In this document: in pieces, positions 25,101-33,081 of the stretch
How positions within the stretch are numbered: the stretch's first letter is position 1
How the letters are laid out: every line of letters begins with the position of its first letter
Assembly: GCF_963855985.1 (NCBI RefSeq)
Contig: NC_087099.1
Span: forward strand, 14,166,001-14,230,000
DNA from: Ostrinia nubilalis
Lineage: Eukaryota; Arthropoda; Insecta; Lepidoptera; Crambidae
DNA length: 64,000 bases
Reading direction: 5' to 3'
Translations under genes and position numbers: made by a program
The notes under the pieces: generated by a model
Database searches by the model: none
The model's input: the letters and a program-made list of their open reading frames with translations, nothing else
What the model was told of the DNA's origin: nothing

Positions 25101-28100
25101 CGACATAGCTCGCAAAATGTTTGTTTGTCTGTTTCCAAAGTTAACACAAATTATCGCCTCAACTCTTTTTTTATTCGTGCGAGTAAATGTTTTAACGATA
25201 TATCAAAAAATTATAGTGATCTAGAATTATTTCGAACCAAACCCACTACTATAAATAAATTATTCAATTCAAACTTTTTCGACTCCCACTCCAGCGACGC
25301 TTAAAAAGTACTGTTGACTGTTAAGTTTTCACTTGTAAATTCTTTGTCTGCTATGGCGTATGGTCTATTTGCATCAAGATGAAAGTAGACTTCAATTTGC
25401 GATTACCTATAAATGGCTAAGCAGATACATAATTTAAGATCTCATTATTTGTATTGTATTGCTGTTGGTTTTCCGAATAGAAAAAAAAAATGTCATGAGC
25501 TCCCCTGGCCTACCTGCCGGGCTTGTATGCGCGCCGTGATATACTTTATCGACGTGAAATTGTATGGCCAAAATCGATAAAACGGCGTGATAACCGCTTA
25601 TCGCGGCGCGCATCCTAGGCCTGCTAGAAGTCTTTAAATAGACTTCGGACGCAGGTCGGCCGTAGTAAGGACAATCTGTTCAGGTGCGGATTTTTGGATG
25701 GCTCAAACTTGGAGTGCAGGTGTGATTTTGTTCCCCAGTCGACGAAGCACATGATGTCGTGCCCTGCGTGCCCTAACAACTGCACGCGGGAAGATTTAAT
25801 GAAGGCTACTGACAACGCCATTCTTGTGGCGGAGTTTTGGGCCGATGCTGTGTAGGTTTGTTATCGACACGACAAGAAGAAGAAGAAGCTCGCATAATTG
25901 CTAAAATCGAGTAACAGTGGGCGGGGCCCATAGCTCATAGAGATGAAGTTCTCGAGTAGCGACCACGAGCCAAAGACGTAGCGTGTGCCGGCCCCCACTA
26001 GGTGGACCGGCGATCTGGTGAAGGTCGCGGGAAGAACCTGGATGCAGACAGCGCTCGACCGATCATTGTGGAAATCCTTGGGGGAGGTCTTTGTCCAGCA
26101 GTAGACGTCATTTGGCTGGAACGAAAGATGTGTGACGATGTCTTGTTTTAAACTTTCATGGTTAACATCATAATCTGGGGGCACGGCAGTGCCCCCGCCA
26201 AGTCGAGCGCGAAGCAAACACTGCCGTACCATCCTTTACTGGAACCATTTCGCCGCATTTTCAGGCCTCTATTTGAGAACCTTTAGATAAGACCAGAACG
26301 CAGAAATTTTCGTCGTCTAGTAAGCTATAATCACACACTTAAAATCCAAAATTTCAAGTCTGTAGGTCAATTAGTTCCGAAGTTAAGCGAAAGCAAAGTT
26401 TCGCATTTATGACACTCACTCACTGATGATCATCAAAATAGAACTAGTACTTCCCATTAACTCAGAGAGCTGAAATTTGGTACAGAGTTAGGGTTTAATG
26501 GCCACATAAAGGGAAAACTATAAAAACTAGGAAAATAGAAGATCTGGAGTAACACCACATTCATAATCAATACTACTAGCGCCACACCGGCACCGTGGTG
26601 TTCGCCTGTACCGCTCACCGCTAGATGGCGCTAGCACTTTGAGCGTCGATTTTCTGCACCGCGGTGTCCAGATTTTTTTTCCTCTCTAGACCCCCCCCCC
26701 CCCCCCGTCGATTAAGTTGAATGTTGTGTAATTTGAATTTGGTTGATTTCGTTTATTATATCGTGAGGTTCGCTAAGGCATTAAGTTATTATTAAAACAA
26801 TTCTAATTCGTTGTCCATTTTAAAGGTAGATGTGTTTAATATCGTAAAAAAATTACGATAATATTAAAGGACGACGACGTTAAATAATTATGCCACATTC
26901 TACAAAAAGAAGTGAAATCCCACCAAAAACATTCTGTAAAAAACTAGCCAAGTCTCAATGGAGCTGCTTGTTTATCTCTAAAAAGTAATGAAATCTAGAC
27001 AAAGTCGTGCCAAGTCTATGGTTCTTTACTGCGATTTCTTTTTTATTATAGTTAATATGTTGTGTGACTTGGCCGTTGAACAATCTATTATTAAGATAAT
27101 CAATAATCATGCATAAGTATTATTGAAATACGCAGCTTTATTAAGCCTACAATTCACTGGTTATTAAATCAACGTTTTCCAAGTGGCGATTTTCCATCGT
27201 CAATGGGTAGTGGTTCTGGCAACAGATTGGTGCAATGGTGTCATGGAGTACCTGGTTTTGTACCCTTCAACGGCCAAGTCACACAACATTAACTATAATA
27301 AAAAAGAAATCGCAGTAAAGAACCATAGACTTGGCACGACTTTGTCTAGATTTCATTACTTTTTAGAGATAAACAAGCAGCTCCATTGAGACTTGGCTAG
27401 TTTTTTACAGAATGTTTTTGGTGGGATTATTATTACCGCAAGTTCCTTCAGTTACTCCGTGACCATGGCGCTTGTTGCAACAGTGCCGAAATATTGGAAA
27501 CTCAAAATTAGGTACATGGTAGCCAGTAATAATAATGAGGGCTATCGTTTTAGCGCTCACCAGTTAGCACCACTGTAGAGTAAGGTCCTGTCACTTGCTA
27601 GTAGCGAAGACAGTGGCACCAACTGGTGAGCGCGAAAGTGGTAGGAAGACTATCGCATTTGCACTCATCAAGATGGCGCCACTGTAGAGTAAGGTCCTGT
27701 CAATCGCCAGGGGTGCCAACTGTTAAGTATAAAAACGATAGCCCTAATTGTGACGATGTCTGTTCTTTTTCCAGCTAAGCAGCCGTTGGGCAGCGACTCT
27801 AGACGCGCTGGGGCACACGAGCCGGCGCCTGGGCCGCATCGACGACGCCGTAAGCTGGCACGGCCGCGCGCTCGCGCTCCGTCCTGCCCGCAGCGCTTCG
27901 CTAGCCAGCCTGGGTGAGTAGCCCAGCAGTGGGCAAGCTGGCCGCCGGGCCTAGCCACTAGAGATGGGTTATACTAGGTAAATTTGATACTAGGTGCACC
28001 TATTCCTAGTATTTATTAATACTCGATCCAAATACCTATTCCACCTAGTAGGGTAAACCACCCAATTATTGGCACTTTAAGCAGCTACTTCACAAAACCG

Positions 28101-31100
28101 GTAAAATTTGCATGTAAAAATATGTTTTATCAAAGAAAAAAACATTTATATTGGTCTTTTAATCTTTGCAGAATATTATAAAGTACTTATCATTAATAAA
28201 TTAAATCATTTATTCAATATAGTGTACCTTTTAAAAAAATACCTCAAAATACCAGTTCCTGGCATAGCCAAACCTTTTATTGGCAGTGATAATTACCTAT
28301 TATTGGCACTGTTCTCGCAAGACTGAAAAATAGCTGCTAGGTCTTATGTAGGAGGTTTTAAAGAGATTCATGATAGAAATAAACAAAATAAAATCCTTTG
28401 TTATAAGAAAAGTAACATTTATTTGTATAGGAACATACCATATCAGTTCAAACGCTTACTATATTTAAATATGGTTTTAAACTTTACATAAACACTTTTA
28501 TCAAATCTTCTTTTCCCTTCGGAAATACTTTTTTGCTACTGATTTTTATTTTATCCCGTCAACAAAAAGCTGTTCTTCCTCGTCAGTTAAAATTGTGAAC
28601 GGACCGGGCTTAGAGCGATGATCAGGATGTTTCAATCTGAATTGTATAGTAGACCGTGATACCACTTTCAAAGGCTTATTCCACTAATCCCGGGGATTAG
28701 TGAACTTTTTATTCATTAATCCCCGCTAACACCAATGGAGCTTATAATGGGGATTAATGAACTTTTTAGTTTATTTTATTTTTCTTTATTCAGAAAACTA
28801 AGTTAAAAAATAAAATACTAATGTAAGAATCATGTACCTTCTATTTATTATTGGATAAGAACTCACTTATTGTTTATTTTTATAATCAAAATAAATTAAA
28901 TTTAAGCATAATTAATGAACAAAAAGTTCACTAATCCCCGTTGACGGGGATTGTCAACGGGGATTAGTGGAATAAGACTTTGAAAGGCTTTGAAAGTGGC
29001 TGAAAAGATAATATTTTTTATTGGCACCTTTTTAACCAATGTTTGACACCCGTGCCAATAAATGGATTTTATATAATTGGCAGTGGGCCAACATTTGGAT
29101 TGGTGTATCCAAAACGTTAAAAAATATTTTAAATGCAATTTAAACTCAATTTTGAGACAAACAAGGTATAATTTTTAATAAACTCAAATTATTTTAAATA
29201 CCCTTTTATTGGCATGTGTGCCAATAAAATGGATAAACGGATTTTACGCATACCAAATGTTGGCACACTACAAATAATTAAAAGTTGGCGGTTAAATTAT
29301 AAAATAATGTTTTAAAAAGGCAGTTAATATATTCAATAATAAGACAAAATGATTATGTATAGGGACAACAAAATAGATTTGCATTTTTTCAAAAGATTAT
29401 GATAGCTCTTACCTTAGTGAAAAACGAATATTTCGATTGTTTTTTTCGCACAAGTCCCGGTTTGTCAAACAAATGGTTGATGCGCCGCGATGTTTGAAAA
29501 AATAAAAAACGTGTGTAGCCAGTTGAGTAATAAATAATATTACTATACAATTTCTACTAAAAAATATAAGGTTTGGCTACAAAAAACCTTAATTTTCTTA
29601 AAAAACTGGAGCATGCCAATAAATTGGTAGAGTGCCAATGATTGGGTGGTTTACCCTACGTAGTAATTTAGCATACTTGACGCGGCTAGTGTGGACTAAT
29701 CCACGTAATATGACTTTAAAATACAATTTTCTTTGAAAAGATACAACCGTAGTATGAATAATGCAATTTGAAATTGAATAATAATGTTTTTGCTGGCTGT
29801 TGATTGATTGATATCCTCCCTTCATACTTCAACAGACTTAGGACTGTCAACTTAAAAGTTGGCGTATTTAAAAAATATCAATTTCATAAAAATATAAATG
29901 GTTTGACTACGATTGTGTGCGTTTGCTTCGTCGCGTTCAAATTTATTTGGTCAGACAGAGACGGAGTGAATCTTTACGTTCGCACATAAGCTTAGCGAGA
30001 AATACTCGGTGCGCGTAATACACGACTACGGATTAATAAATACGTCTCATCTCTACTAGCCGCGACGCCGGGAGGCACGGGCGCCCGCCCCGCCCGCTGC
30101 ACCTCGCTGGCCAGCCTGGGTGAGTAGCCCAGCAGTGGGCTGTGGGCAACCCTCCATGAGTTTTAGTCTGTTTCACCAGGACCGCGAGGAGAAATTTTTT
30201 ATAGACAACTGGAGAAGTCCCTTCGAAGCTGGAGCGGCTCTTTCGACAGCGAGCCATAGGGACGATACCCATTGACCGGCGCGCACTTACACGGCCGTAA
30301 AGAAAATAGTATTTTATTAACAGTTCTTAGGCCTCAGCCTCGAGTTTAGCGGGCAGCGGGGCGGGAGCGGCGGCGGCGCGGGCGCAGCAGGATCTTATGC
30401 GTAAAATCAAATAGACCGGTTCTCGAAAACAGCGGCGCGGCAGCGGGCAACGAGCGGGCAGCGCATTCCTTCTTTTGCCCACAATAAATCGAGCGTTAGA
30501 AATAAATTTGAATCGAAATAAAATTGTCGCCGTTGTTCAGACATTTCGTTTGCGAATAAAAACAAATATCTCGACAACACAACCCCGAACACAACACTTC
30601 GCCGCTAAAGCGCCGCGCGAGCTGCCCGCTTGTTTCGAGAACGGGTCTGCGTTGCCCGCCCCGCTCCCGCGCCGCCGCCGCTCCCGCCCCGCTGCCCGCT
30701 AAACTCGAGGCTGAGGCCTTAGCGTCTGAATCCGGACGGATGCGCGGGCATGCGTATTCCAGCGGATACGCGCGCATTCCACCGCATTTTTTGCCGAACG
30801 GACGCTGCGCTGCGCGCCGACTCGCGCCGATCAATGTGATTCCTGCCTTAGTCTAAAACGGAGTTACTGATGAATGTCCAAGTTGGACTATAACTCGCGG
30901 CTCTATTTCATTGGGCTCCGACAGACACCGTTGGTAAGACCCCGCCCTTCTGGCTGGGAGAGTCACACAAACCCATAAGCTGTCCTTATTCCCAGTGGGT
31001 ATGCTCAAAGCATTTCCCTTGTCATTATTATACACTAAAATGTTTTCTTAAGTAAATAAATAAAAGAAAATTACTAAACATAAAATAAAGCTGTATGTGG

Positions 31101-32252
31101 GTGACCTGGATCACTGGGGCACATGAGCCAACTACTGTTTTAACAAGTATGATTTTTTTTAAAAGGCTTTGAGCGCTTCAATTATTTCCACTTGCGTATC
31201 ACGTGTTATCTTAAAATGTAATAAACCTACTGTGCTAATAAATAGCCTTTTATAGACGCCCTGTAATTTCCCAGGGCTGGCGCTAGCGCTGCAAGGGCAG
31301 GAGATCGACGCGTCGAGCGCGCTGCACGCAGCCCTAGCGAGAGATCCCGACAACGTGGTAGCACTGGCTTTGTTGGATGCTATAGTCGACACGCTCTCTA
31401 CAGAAAACTTAGGTAAGTGGGGTACTGGTTGTGAGAACCATAGGGGAGTGAGATGAAATACAGTGTGTCTTGATAAAGTGCACATATGAAAATAGGTGAA
31501 ACTAGACTTATTTTTATCGACGGAAAAATTTTCAAAAAATGTCTGAGAATTTTTTGAAATTTTTTATAGATTTTTTTGAAATTTTTTATAGATTTTTTTT
31601 CTATCAATTACTTATTGTAAAGAAAACGTAATAACTTTTAAACTAAGAGGTATATCATGATAAAATAAAAACAGTAATAATGATAAATACAGACGATACT
31701 AAAAAAATACCCAATTTTTCAAATGTAATTTTTTTCAATTTCAATATTTTATTCCATCTCCCGTTTTGTTCGCGTTGTAAAGGACACATTCAAGCACTGC
31801 GAAAAAGGAGAGAAGACTTCCATTATTGTAAAATTATTATTGTGTATTAGGTATATCATTGTTATAAACTACAGTGCCGTCTATATTAATGCTAATGTTA
31901 TCGTTGAAAATCAGTGTTGTGCTCATTTTAGAGCAGTGTCTACACTGAGCTCTCTGCTTTTTTGCACACTTATACCTTAGCGCAGGATTTTCTTTCTTAC
32001 TCTTTGTAATGTACTATATCTTTCCTGCTACTCTTGTGTTTATTAATCTTACTTTTTGCTTCTTGTGTGTCAATATGTGTTTTGCAAATAAACCATAACC
32101 AAATATATCTATCTATCTATCTCCCCCCAGAGGACGAGATCCAGCAGTTCCCGTTCCCAGCCGTGAACATCTCGCTGCCCGCGCCCGCCACGCCCGCGCC
32201 CGCGCCCGCAGACGCCACCAACACGTCCGATATGAGCATGAGCTTCGACTAA
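4169..32252 (+). CDS. Cdc16: CDC16 / APC6, anaphase-promoting complex TPR subunit, 12 exons
   Basis: Scaffold TPR subunit of the APC/C ubiquitin ligase, which marks cyclin B and securin for destruction. Exons: 4169-4255, 4406-4569, 5040-5172, 5525-5687, 7348-7487, 9224-9491, 17936-18072, 19645-19773, 21372-21563, 27775-27913, 31275-31412, 32131-32252. Junction phases agree throughout and the sum is 603 codons plus TAA, close to human CDC16 (620). Diagnostic segments: SLVKQYSEL and GQWTSALFWAD near the N terminus; ELIESLSLSSQL; LVDAYPNSWISWFAVGCYYY and LAYGHSFAADSEHDQAMAAY (TPR core); GCHLPPLYVGVE; WAATLDALGHTSRRLGRIDD; an acidic and proline-rich tail ending DMSMSFD, like the human C-terminal SDMM/TSMSD segment. 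All acceptors end in AG and all donors start with GT. Introns 4, 6, 9 and 10 and the 3' flank contain extra partial copies of the preceding exon; intron 6 also carries an LTR element. Confidence 0.93.
4640..4845 (+). repeat. Dispersed repeat, degenerate 'ctagctgacccggcgaac' family, in intron 2
   Basis: Begins with the CTAGCTGACCCGGCGAAC motif and continues through a GGGATAAAAAGTATCCTATG segment and a 'TAAATCGGTTCAGCCGTTCT' type segment, ending in TATATATA. The same family recurs, better preserved, at 20964-21194, 41445-41672 (reverse) and 56350-56560. These are old interspersed repeats common in insect genomes. Confidence 0.6.
5525..5687 (+). CDS. Cdc16: CDC16 exon 4, parent of the 95-bp exon array
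   Basis: Encodes residues about 129-182 (RALAGVLVWQARALWALE ... LLLERHALPPAQ), an Ala/Leu-rich TPR helix pair. Starts after TTACAG and ends CAGG|GTGAGT (phase 1), which joins exactly to exon 5 (AA|ACA). The distal half of this exon with its donor is the unit repeated downstream. GC content is far above that of the surrounding intron. Confidence 0.88.
5688..7055 (+). repeat. Tandem array of 14 extra copies of the CDC16 exon 4 3' end plus donor
   Basis: Units of about 95 bp (about 90 in a variant lacking one TCTAG). Each contains GCGGACTACGTGCTACGAGG, CTGGAGCTGCTGCTGGAGCG, CTCCCGCCCGCCCAGG and the donor GTGAGTGTCTAG. With the parental exon I count 15 copies of the donor. Variants (GACTGCGCG, TGCGGGCGG, GACTGTGCG) recur in the same order in copies 10-12 and 13-15, a three-unit higher-order repeat. 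No unit has its own acceptor, and stop codons lie in the linkers, so only the first donor gives the in-frame join to exon 5. The others are potential decoy 5' splice sites. Confidence 0.93.
7098..7230 (+). repeat. 22-bp minisatellite (TTACCACCCATTACCACGCG type) in CDC16 intron 4
   Basis: Short array of a CGCGTTACCACCCATTACCA unit just after TACGTCGCGGCCACCGACAC. The same repeat and the same lead-in (TACGTCGGCCACCGACGCG) occur directly after exon 7 at 18073, where the array is longer. Confidence 0.8.
7500..7620 (+). repeat. Short minisatellite, ACAACTC-CACCCCGAGACATTTCGACCTC, in intron 5
   Basis: Three to four imperfect units of about 30-36 bp (CGAGACATTTCGACCTCATG core) immediately follow the exon 5 donor region. 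No coding role is visible. Confidence 0.65.
7640..9220. other. Intron 5 of CDC16, AT-rich, nothing distinct
   Basis: About 1.6 kb of AT-rich intron with no ORF, repeat array or obvious transposon end that I can define. It ends in the exon 6 acceptor TTATTTCCCATAG at 9223. Confidence 0.55.
9224..9491 (+). CDS. Cdc16: CDC16 exon 6 (TPR core), parent of the 166-nt cassettes
   Basis: Encodes 89 codons plus one base. The proximal 34 codons (EVETCRL...RARRLAAGCEWAAALK) form a TPR helix corresponding to the human AERHYYNCDFKMCYKL segment. The distal 166 nt encode LLDTVDPWCCGEVRAACLVE ... SWISWFAVGCYYYLIG, matching the human ELFYLSHKLVDLYP and SWFAVGCYYLMVG segments. Starts after CCCATAG in phase 0 and ends ATTG|GTGAGT in phase 1, joining exon 7 (GC AAG AAC). 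The distal 166 nt are reiterated through intron 6. Confidence 0.92.
11525..11750. repeat. 51-bp tandem repeat inside the LTR element
   Basis: Four full units (starts at about 11530, 11581, 11632, 11683) plus degenerate edges, with core GTGGGCCTCGGTAAAAACGC and a CTTTTTTAAT tract. Because 51 is divisible by three, open frames run through it on both strands (17-residue periodic peptides). I regard these as by-products, not genes. Confidence 0.88.
14130..14295 (+). pseudogene. THAP-domain remnant (P-element/THAP type), frameshifted
   Basis: ATG GGT AAA TGC GCA at 14130 encodes MGKCAVKECDSRSQKY, the start of a C2CH THAP zinc finger (C-x-x-x-x-C spacing as in CAVKGCDS). A one-base deletion then moves the frame; the shifted frame reads GITFHM, the expected continuation. 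A short intron-like gap leads to TTTCAG and TGTTTCCACTAGG (FPL). THAP domains bind DNA in P-element transposases and cellular THAP proteins. The rest of a gene is not visible. It lies on the plus strand inside a minus-strand LTR element, so it was probably carried in or inserted separately. Confidence 0.6.
17684..17896. mobile_element. Foldback MITE, 'GGTCCGTGAGCACGTAGAA' family, copy 1
   Basis: Long palindrome: the left arm has GTAGAATTTTGTCCAATGAC and CTACCCATCCTTATCGC, and the right arm carries the reverse complements. The loop holds GCGACAG. It sits only about 40 bp upstream of the exon 7 acceptor. Other copies: 19290-19500, 40205-40403 and 44606-44775. Confidence 0.85.
17936..18072 (+). 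CDS. Cdc16: CDC16 exon 7 (TPR core)
   Basis: Encodes GKNEFARRYLSKAKGLE ... LAYGHSFAADSEHDQAMAAY-FK, nearly identical to human ARRYLSKAT and AYGHSFAVESEHDQAMAAYF. Acceptor TCTTGCAG, donor AAG|GTACGT. Its phase-1 start accepts exon 6 and every 166-nt cassette equally. Confidence 0.92.
18207..18295 (+). repeat. SINE/LINE 3'-end fragment with (AAAT)n tail
   Basis: Contains GCCGAAAGGCATTAAGTCCG and a TAAATAAATAAATAAA tail. Related fragments without long tails are at 13070-13140 and 21214-21290 (GGCGAACTTAATGC ... AAGGCATTCTC). Typical of lepidopteran retroposon 3' ends. Confidence 0.6.
18529..18915 (+). repeat. 22-bp minisatellite in CDC16 intron 7
   Basis: About 17 units of TTACCACCCATTACCACGCG-CG with decay toward the 3' end. 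It gives long spurious ORFs rich in PITTR/TTHYH. Same unit as the shorter array at 7098-7230. Confidence 0.9.
19290..19500. mobile_element. Foldback MITE, same family as 17684, copy 2
   Basis: Starts AAAGCCCGGTCTGTGAGCAC and ends with the matching arm GTGCTCGCAGACCAGACTTT. The loop differs slightly from copy 1 (GGGCGCCCGCAGTGAGTGTG). Lies in CDC16 intron 7. Confidence 0.85.
20341..20465. repeat. (TTTA)n-headed retroposon 3' end, reverse orientation
   Basis: TTTATTTATTTATTTATTTA followed by TTAGGTCTACCAACATTG: a LINE or SINE 3' end read backwards, lying directly beside the MITE at 20468. Similar heads occur at 12246 and 41835. Confidence 0.5.
20468..20864. mobile_element. MITE with about 45-bp terminal inverted repeats
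   Basis: Left end AAAGGTAGCATTCGGATCAA and right end TTGATCCGAATGCTACCTTT are inverse copies. Inside, both arms continue with CGACCGCGACGCGAGACCGC. About 400 bp, no coding capacity. Lies in CDC16 intron 8. Confidence 0.85.
20964..21194 (+). repeat. Dispersed repeat 'GCTTTCCGCCCGCGGCTTCG', well preserved
   Basis: Runs from CTAGCTTTCCGCCCGCGGCT through GGGATAAAAACTATCCTATG and ATTTCATCAAAATCGGTTGC to ACAGACAGACAGACAGACAG and TTTATAATATTAGT. The reverse copy is at 41445-41672. A widespread insect retroposon-like family; I do not assign a clade. Confidence 0.7.
21372..21563 (+). CDS. Cdc16: CDC16 exon 9 (C-terminal TPRs)
   Basis: 64 codons, phase 0 at both ends: ASLDKMVERSDGKAHWARL, then AHEAGAAAFAAGDYSAAHQL and FLRALHAAQGGREPAQ. 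The last part matches human MHEVGVVAFQNGEWKTAEKW in pattern. Donor CAG|GTAATA. The distal approximately 85 nt (from GCCGCGGGAGACTACTCC) are copied three more times downstream. Confidence 0.9.
22170..23380. mobile_element. 1.2-kb insertion with 9-bp target duplication and (TTGC)n core
   Basis: Flanked by AATAATAAG at 22161-22169 and 23381-23389; the uninterrupted site is visible at 21564 onward. Ends GGGTGCGTGACAG and ATTACACACCC form a short imperfect inverted repeat. The interior has many GATATAA/TATATCA words, a GC-rich block (22560-22810) and about 200 bp of (CTTG/CCTG)n at 22836-23034. No transposase ORF; the long ORFs (ACLL..., ASKQ...) come from the tetranucleotide. The class is uncertain; the target duplication length fits hAT-like or similar non-autonomous elements. 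Confidence 0.8.
22836..23034. repeat. (TTGC)n / (CTTGCTTGCCTG) microsatellite
   Basis: About 200 bp of imperfect four-base repeat inside the 22170-23380 insertion. Open in several frames on both strands only because of its periodicity. Confidence 0.95.
24000..24480. other. Intron 9 segment, nothing distinct
   Basis: AT-rich sequence between two exon 9-derived units. A 64-codon ORF here has no recognised features. Confidence 0.4.
25100..25890. other. Intron 9 segment after the last exon 9 copy
   Basis: Mostly AT-rich unique sequence. A short inverted motif (CGCGCCGTGATA ... ATCGCGGCGCGC) at about 25531-25610 suggests a small foldback remnant. No coding exon. Confidence 0.4.
25893..26140 (+). 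mobile_element. RTE-type LINE 3'-end fragment
   Basis: Contains CACTAGGTGGACCGGCGATC, GTGAAGGTCGCGGGAAGAAC and TTTGTCCAGCAGTAGACGTC, the terminal part of a LINE reverse-transcriptase ORF (translated core WTGDLVKVAGRTWMQ, then VQQ). 5'-truncated. Related to the fragments at 45150, 51312 and 58385. Confidence 0.75.
26141..26910. other. Intron 9 segment with a poly-C run
   Basis: Includes a copy of an insect repeat (TCAAGTCTGTAGGTCAATTA ... TGAAATTTGGTACAGAG) at about 26345-26520 and an uninterrupted run of about 17 C at 26691-26706. No exon visible. Confidence 0.5.
26917..27427. mobile_element. Foldback element with about 160-bp arms
   Basis: Left arm 26917-27079 (CCCACCAAAAACATTCTG ... TGTGACTTGGCCGTTGAA) is repeated in reverse complement at 27268-27427. 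No ORF. Located in intron 9 about 350 bp before exon 10. Confidence 0.9.
27537..27744. mobile_element. MITE 'GAGGGCTATCGTTTTAG' family
   Basis: Ends AGGGCTATCGTTTTAGCGCT and AAAAACGATAGCCCT form the inverted termini. Contains CACTGTAGAGTAAGGTCCTG twice. Ends only 30 bp before the exon 10 acceptor. Further copies sit in the right-end exon array (59874, 60899, 62586, 63609). Confidence 0.88.
27775..27913 (+). CDS. Cdc16: CDC16 exon 10
   Basis: LSSRWAATLDALGHTSRRLG, then RIDDAVSWHGRALALRPARS and ASLASLG: a TPR pair matching human WEPLLNNLGHVCRKLKKYAE and HRQALVLIPQN. Acceptor TTTTTCCAG, donor CTGG|GTGAGT (phase 1). Confidence 0.9.
28051..29656. mobile_element. 1.6-kb TIR element with TA target duplication
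   Basis: Ends GGGTAAACCACCCAATTATT and AATGATTGGGTGGTTTACCC are inverted; TA flanks both sides, as for Tc1/mariner-like elements. The interior is AT-rich with many TTGGCA/TGCCAATAA words and no transposase ORF. A second MITE is nested at 28669-28985. Confidence 0.85.
28669..28985. mobile_element. Nested MITE with CTAATCCCCG arms
   Basis: Left TTCAAAGGCTTATTCCACTA and right TAGTGGAATAAGACTTTGAA are inverted. Repeated GGGGATTAGTGAAC/GTTCACTAATCCCC inside. Lies within the 28051 element, so it is younger than that insertion. Confidence 0.85.
29660..30055. other. Intron 10 segment, nothing distinct
   Basis: AT-rich; short ORFs only. TACTAG-like words next to the 28051 element continue here without a clear unit. 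Confidence 0.4.
30057..30145 (+). repeat. Downstream partial copy of CDC16 exon 10 3' end and donor
   Basis: Ends CTCGCTGGCCAGCCTGG|GTGAGTAGCCCAGCAGTGGG, matching the exon 10 end and the first intronic bases at 27895-27935. The upstream part has diverged (GCGACGCCGGGAGGCACG). One extra copy only. Confidence 0.8.
30330..30718. mobile_element. GC-rich MITE with about 55-bp TIRs and TTA target duplication
   Basis: Left GGCCTCAGCCTCGAGTTTAG and right CTAAACTCGAGGCTGAGGCC, both continuing into GCGGGCAGCGGGGCGGGAGC and its complement; TTA at 30327-30329 and 30719-30721. TTA duplication and structure fit a PIF/Harbinger-type MITE. Confidence 0.9.
31275..31412 (+). CDS. Cdc16: CDC16 exon 11
   Basis: GLALALQGQEIDASSALHAA, then LARDPDNVVALALLDAIVDT and LSTENL: the last TPR and the start of the tail, corresponding to human AVDYFHTALGLRRDDTFSV. 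Acceptor TTTCCCAG, donor TTAG|GTAAGT. Confidence 0.88.
31500..32120. other. Intron 11, AT-rich
   Basis: Duplicated TTTTTTGAAATTTTTTATAG words at 31550-31600 and a (TATC)n run just before the exon 12 acceptor CTCCCCCCAG. No other feature. Confidence 0.55.
32131..32252 (+). CDS. Cdc16: CDC16 terminal exon 12
   Basis: EDEIQQFPFPAVNISLPAPA, then a Pro/Ala stretch (TPAPAPAD) and TNTSDMSMSFD, stop TAA at 32250-32252. The acidic/serine end resembles the CDC16 C terminus. The exon's 3' part with the following CGCAGGTTATACA is copied at 32965 and 34857. Confidence 0.9.
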
Positions 32253-32317
32253 CGCAGGTTATACAACTCTTTGTATCAACGCGAGGCAGTTTGAAGTTTT
32301 AGGCCCGAAACCACAGA

Positions 32318-32540
32318 ATAATAATAAGTACTACCACAGAATAATAATAAGTACTACGTACAGAAGTTTTACTTCGCGAAGGTATTTAAAAAAATGTATG
32401 CTCAATGTCATTAACAATATGGTGTAATTTAGCCTGTCTCAAGAGTCAAGCACCATTTTGTTGACAAACGTCAGTGATCGGCACTGCGCCAAAGCTATAG
32501 GGCTGACTTCGGTAAAATGATGTGACGTGAGGTGCCAGGT
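32318..32540 (+). repeat. Exon 9-intron repeat unit in the CDC16 3' flank
   Basis: AATAATAATAAGTACTACGT ... CTTCGGTAAAATGATGTGAC: the same sequence that follows exon 9 at 21565, but here placed about 65 bp after the CDC16 stop codon. Shows that the intron unit is mobile or was copied over 10 kb away. Confidence 0.85.
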
Positions 32541-32964
32541 TGCGTCTGTGGAGAACCTAATATATTATTACAAATCCCGGCGATAAATATTGCACATCGA
32601 CCTTTAGAAAGAGACAATCGGCTAATTTCGGTTTCGTAGAGCGTTGAACAACGACTGAAAATGACGTTTTGTCAAAGTGTAAACAAACTTTATTTTAAAT
32701 GTGTGCAATTGATTTTGTGAATTAAATTGCTAAAAACTTTTTATAGTAGTGAAAGAAAAGTGGTTTACAATGTTCTGACAATATTTTCATTGAATAATAT
32801 TTGTCAATGCGCGAGCGCGGGGCCCGCCTGCCACAACGGTCTCCCGCGCGGTTCTCGGCGACGGACCACTTTTGTATGAAACCGCGCGGGTTCCGCTTAA
32901 CACAGTTTCGGGCCTTACACGATAGATTAAATAAATATCGCGTTACATTCGTCTGTCCCCGACC

Positions 32965-33075
32965 TTTATGCCACGCCCGCGCCCGCAGACGCCACCAACA
33001 CGTCCGATATGAGCATGAGCTTCGACTAACGCAGGTTATACACCTCTTTGTATCAACGCGAGGCAGTTTCAAGAA
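32965..33075 (+). repeat. Second copy of CDC16 exon 12 end
   Basis: CCACGCCCGCGCCCGCAGAC ... ATGAGCATGAGCTTCGACTAA and the following CGCAGGTTATACACCTCTTT. Keeps the stop codon and the SDMSMSFD reading. No acceptor of its own is clear. Interrupted after AAGTTTTA by the Harbinger element. Confidence 0.85.
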
Positions 33076-33081
33076 GTTTTA

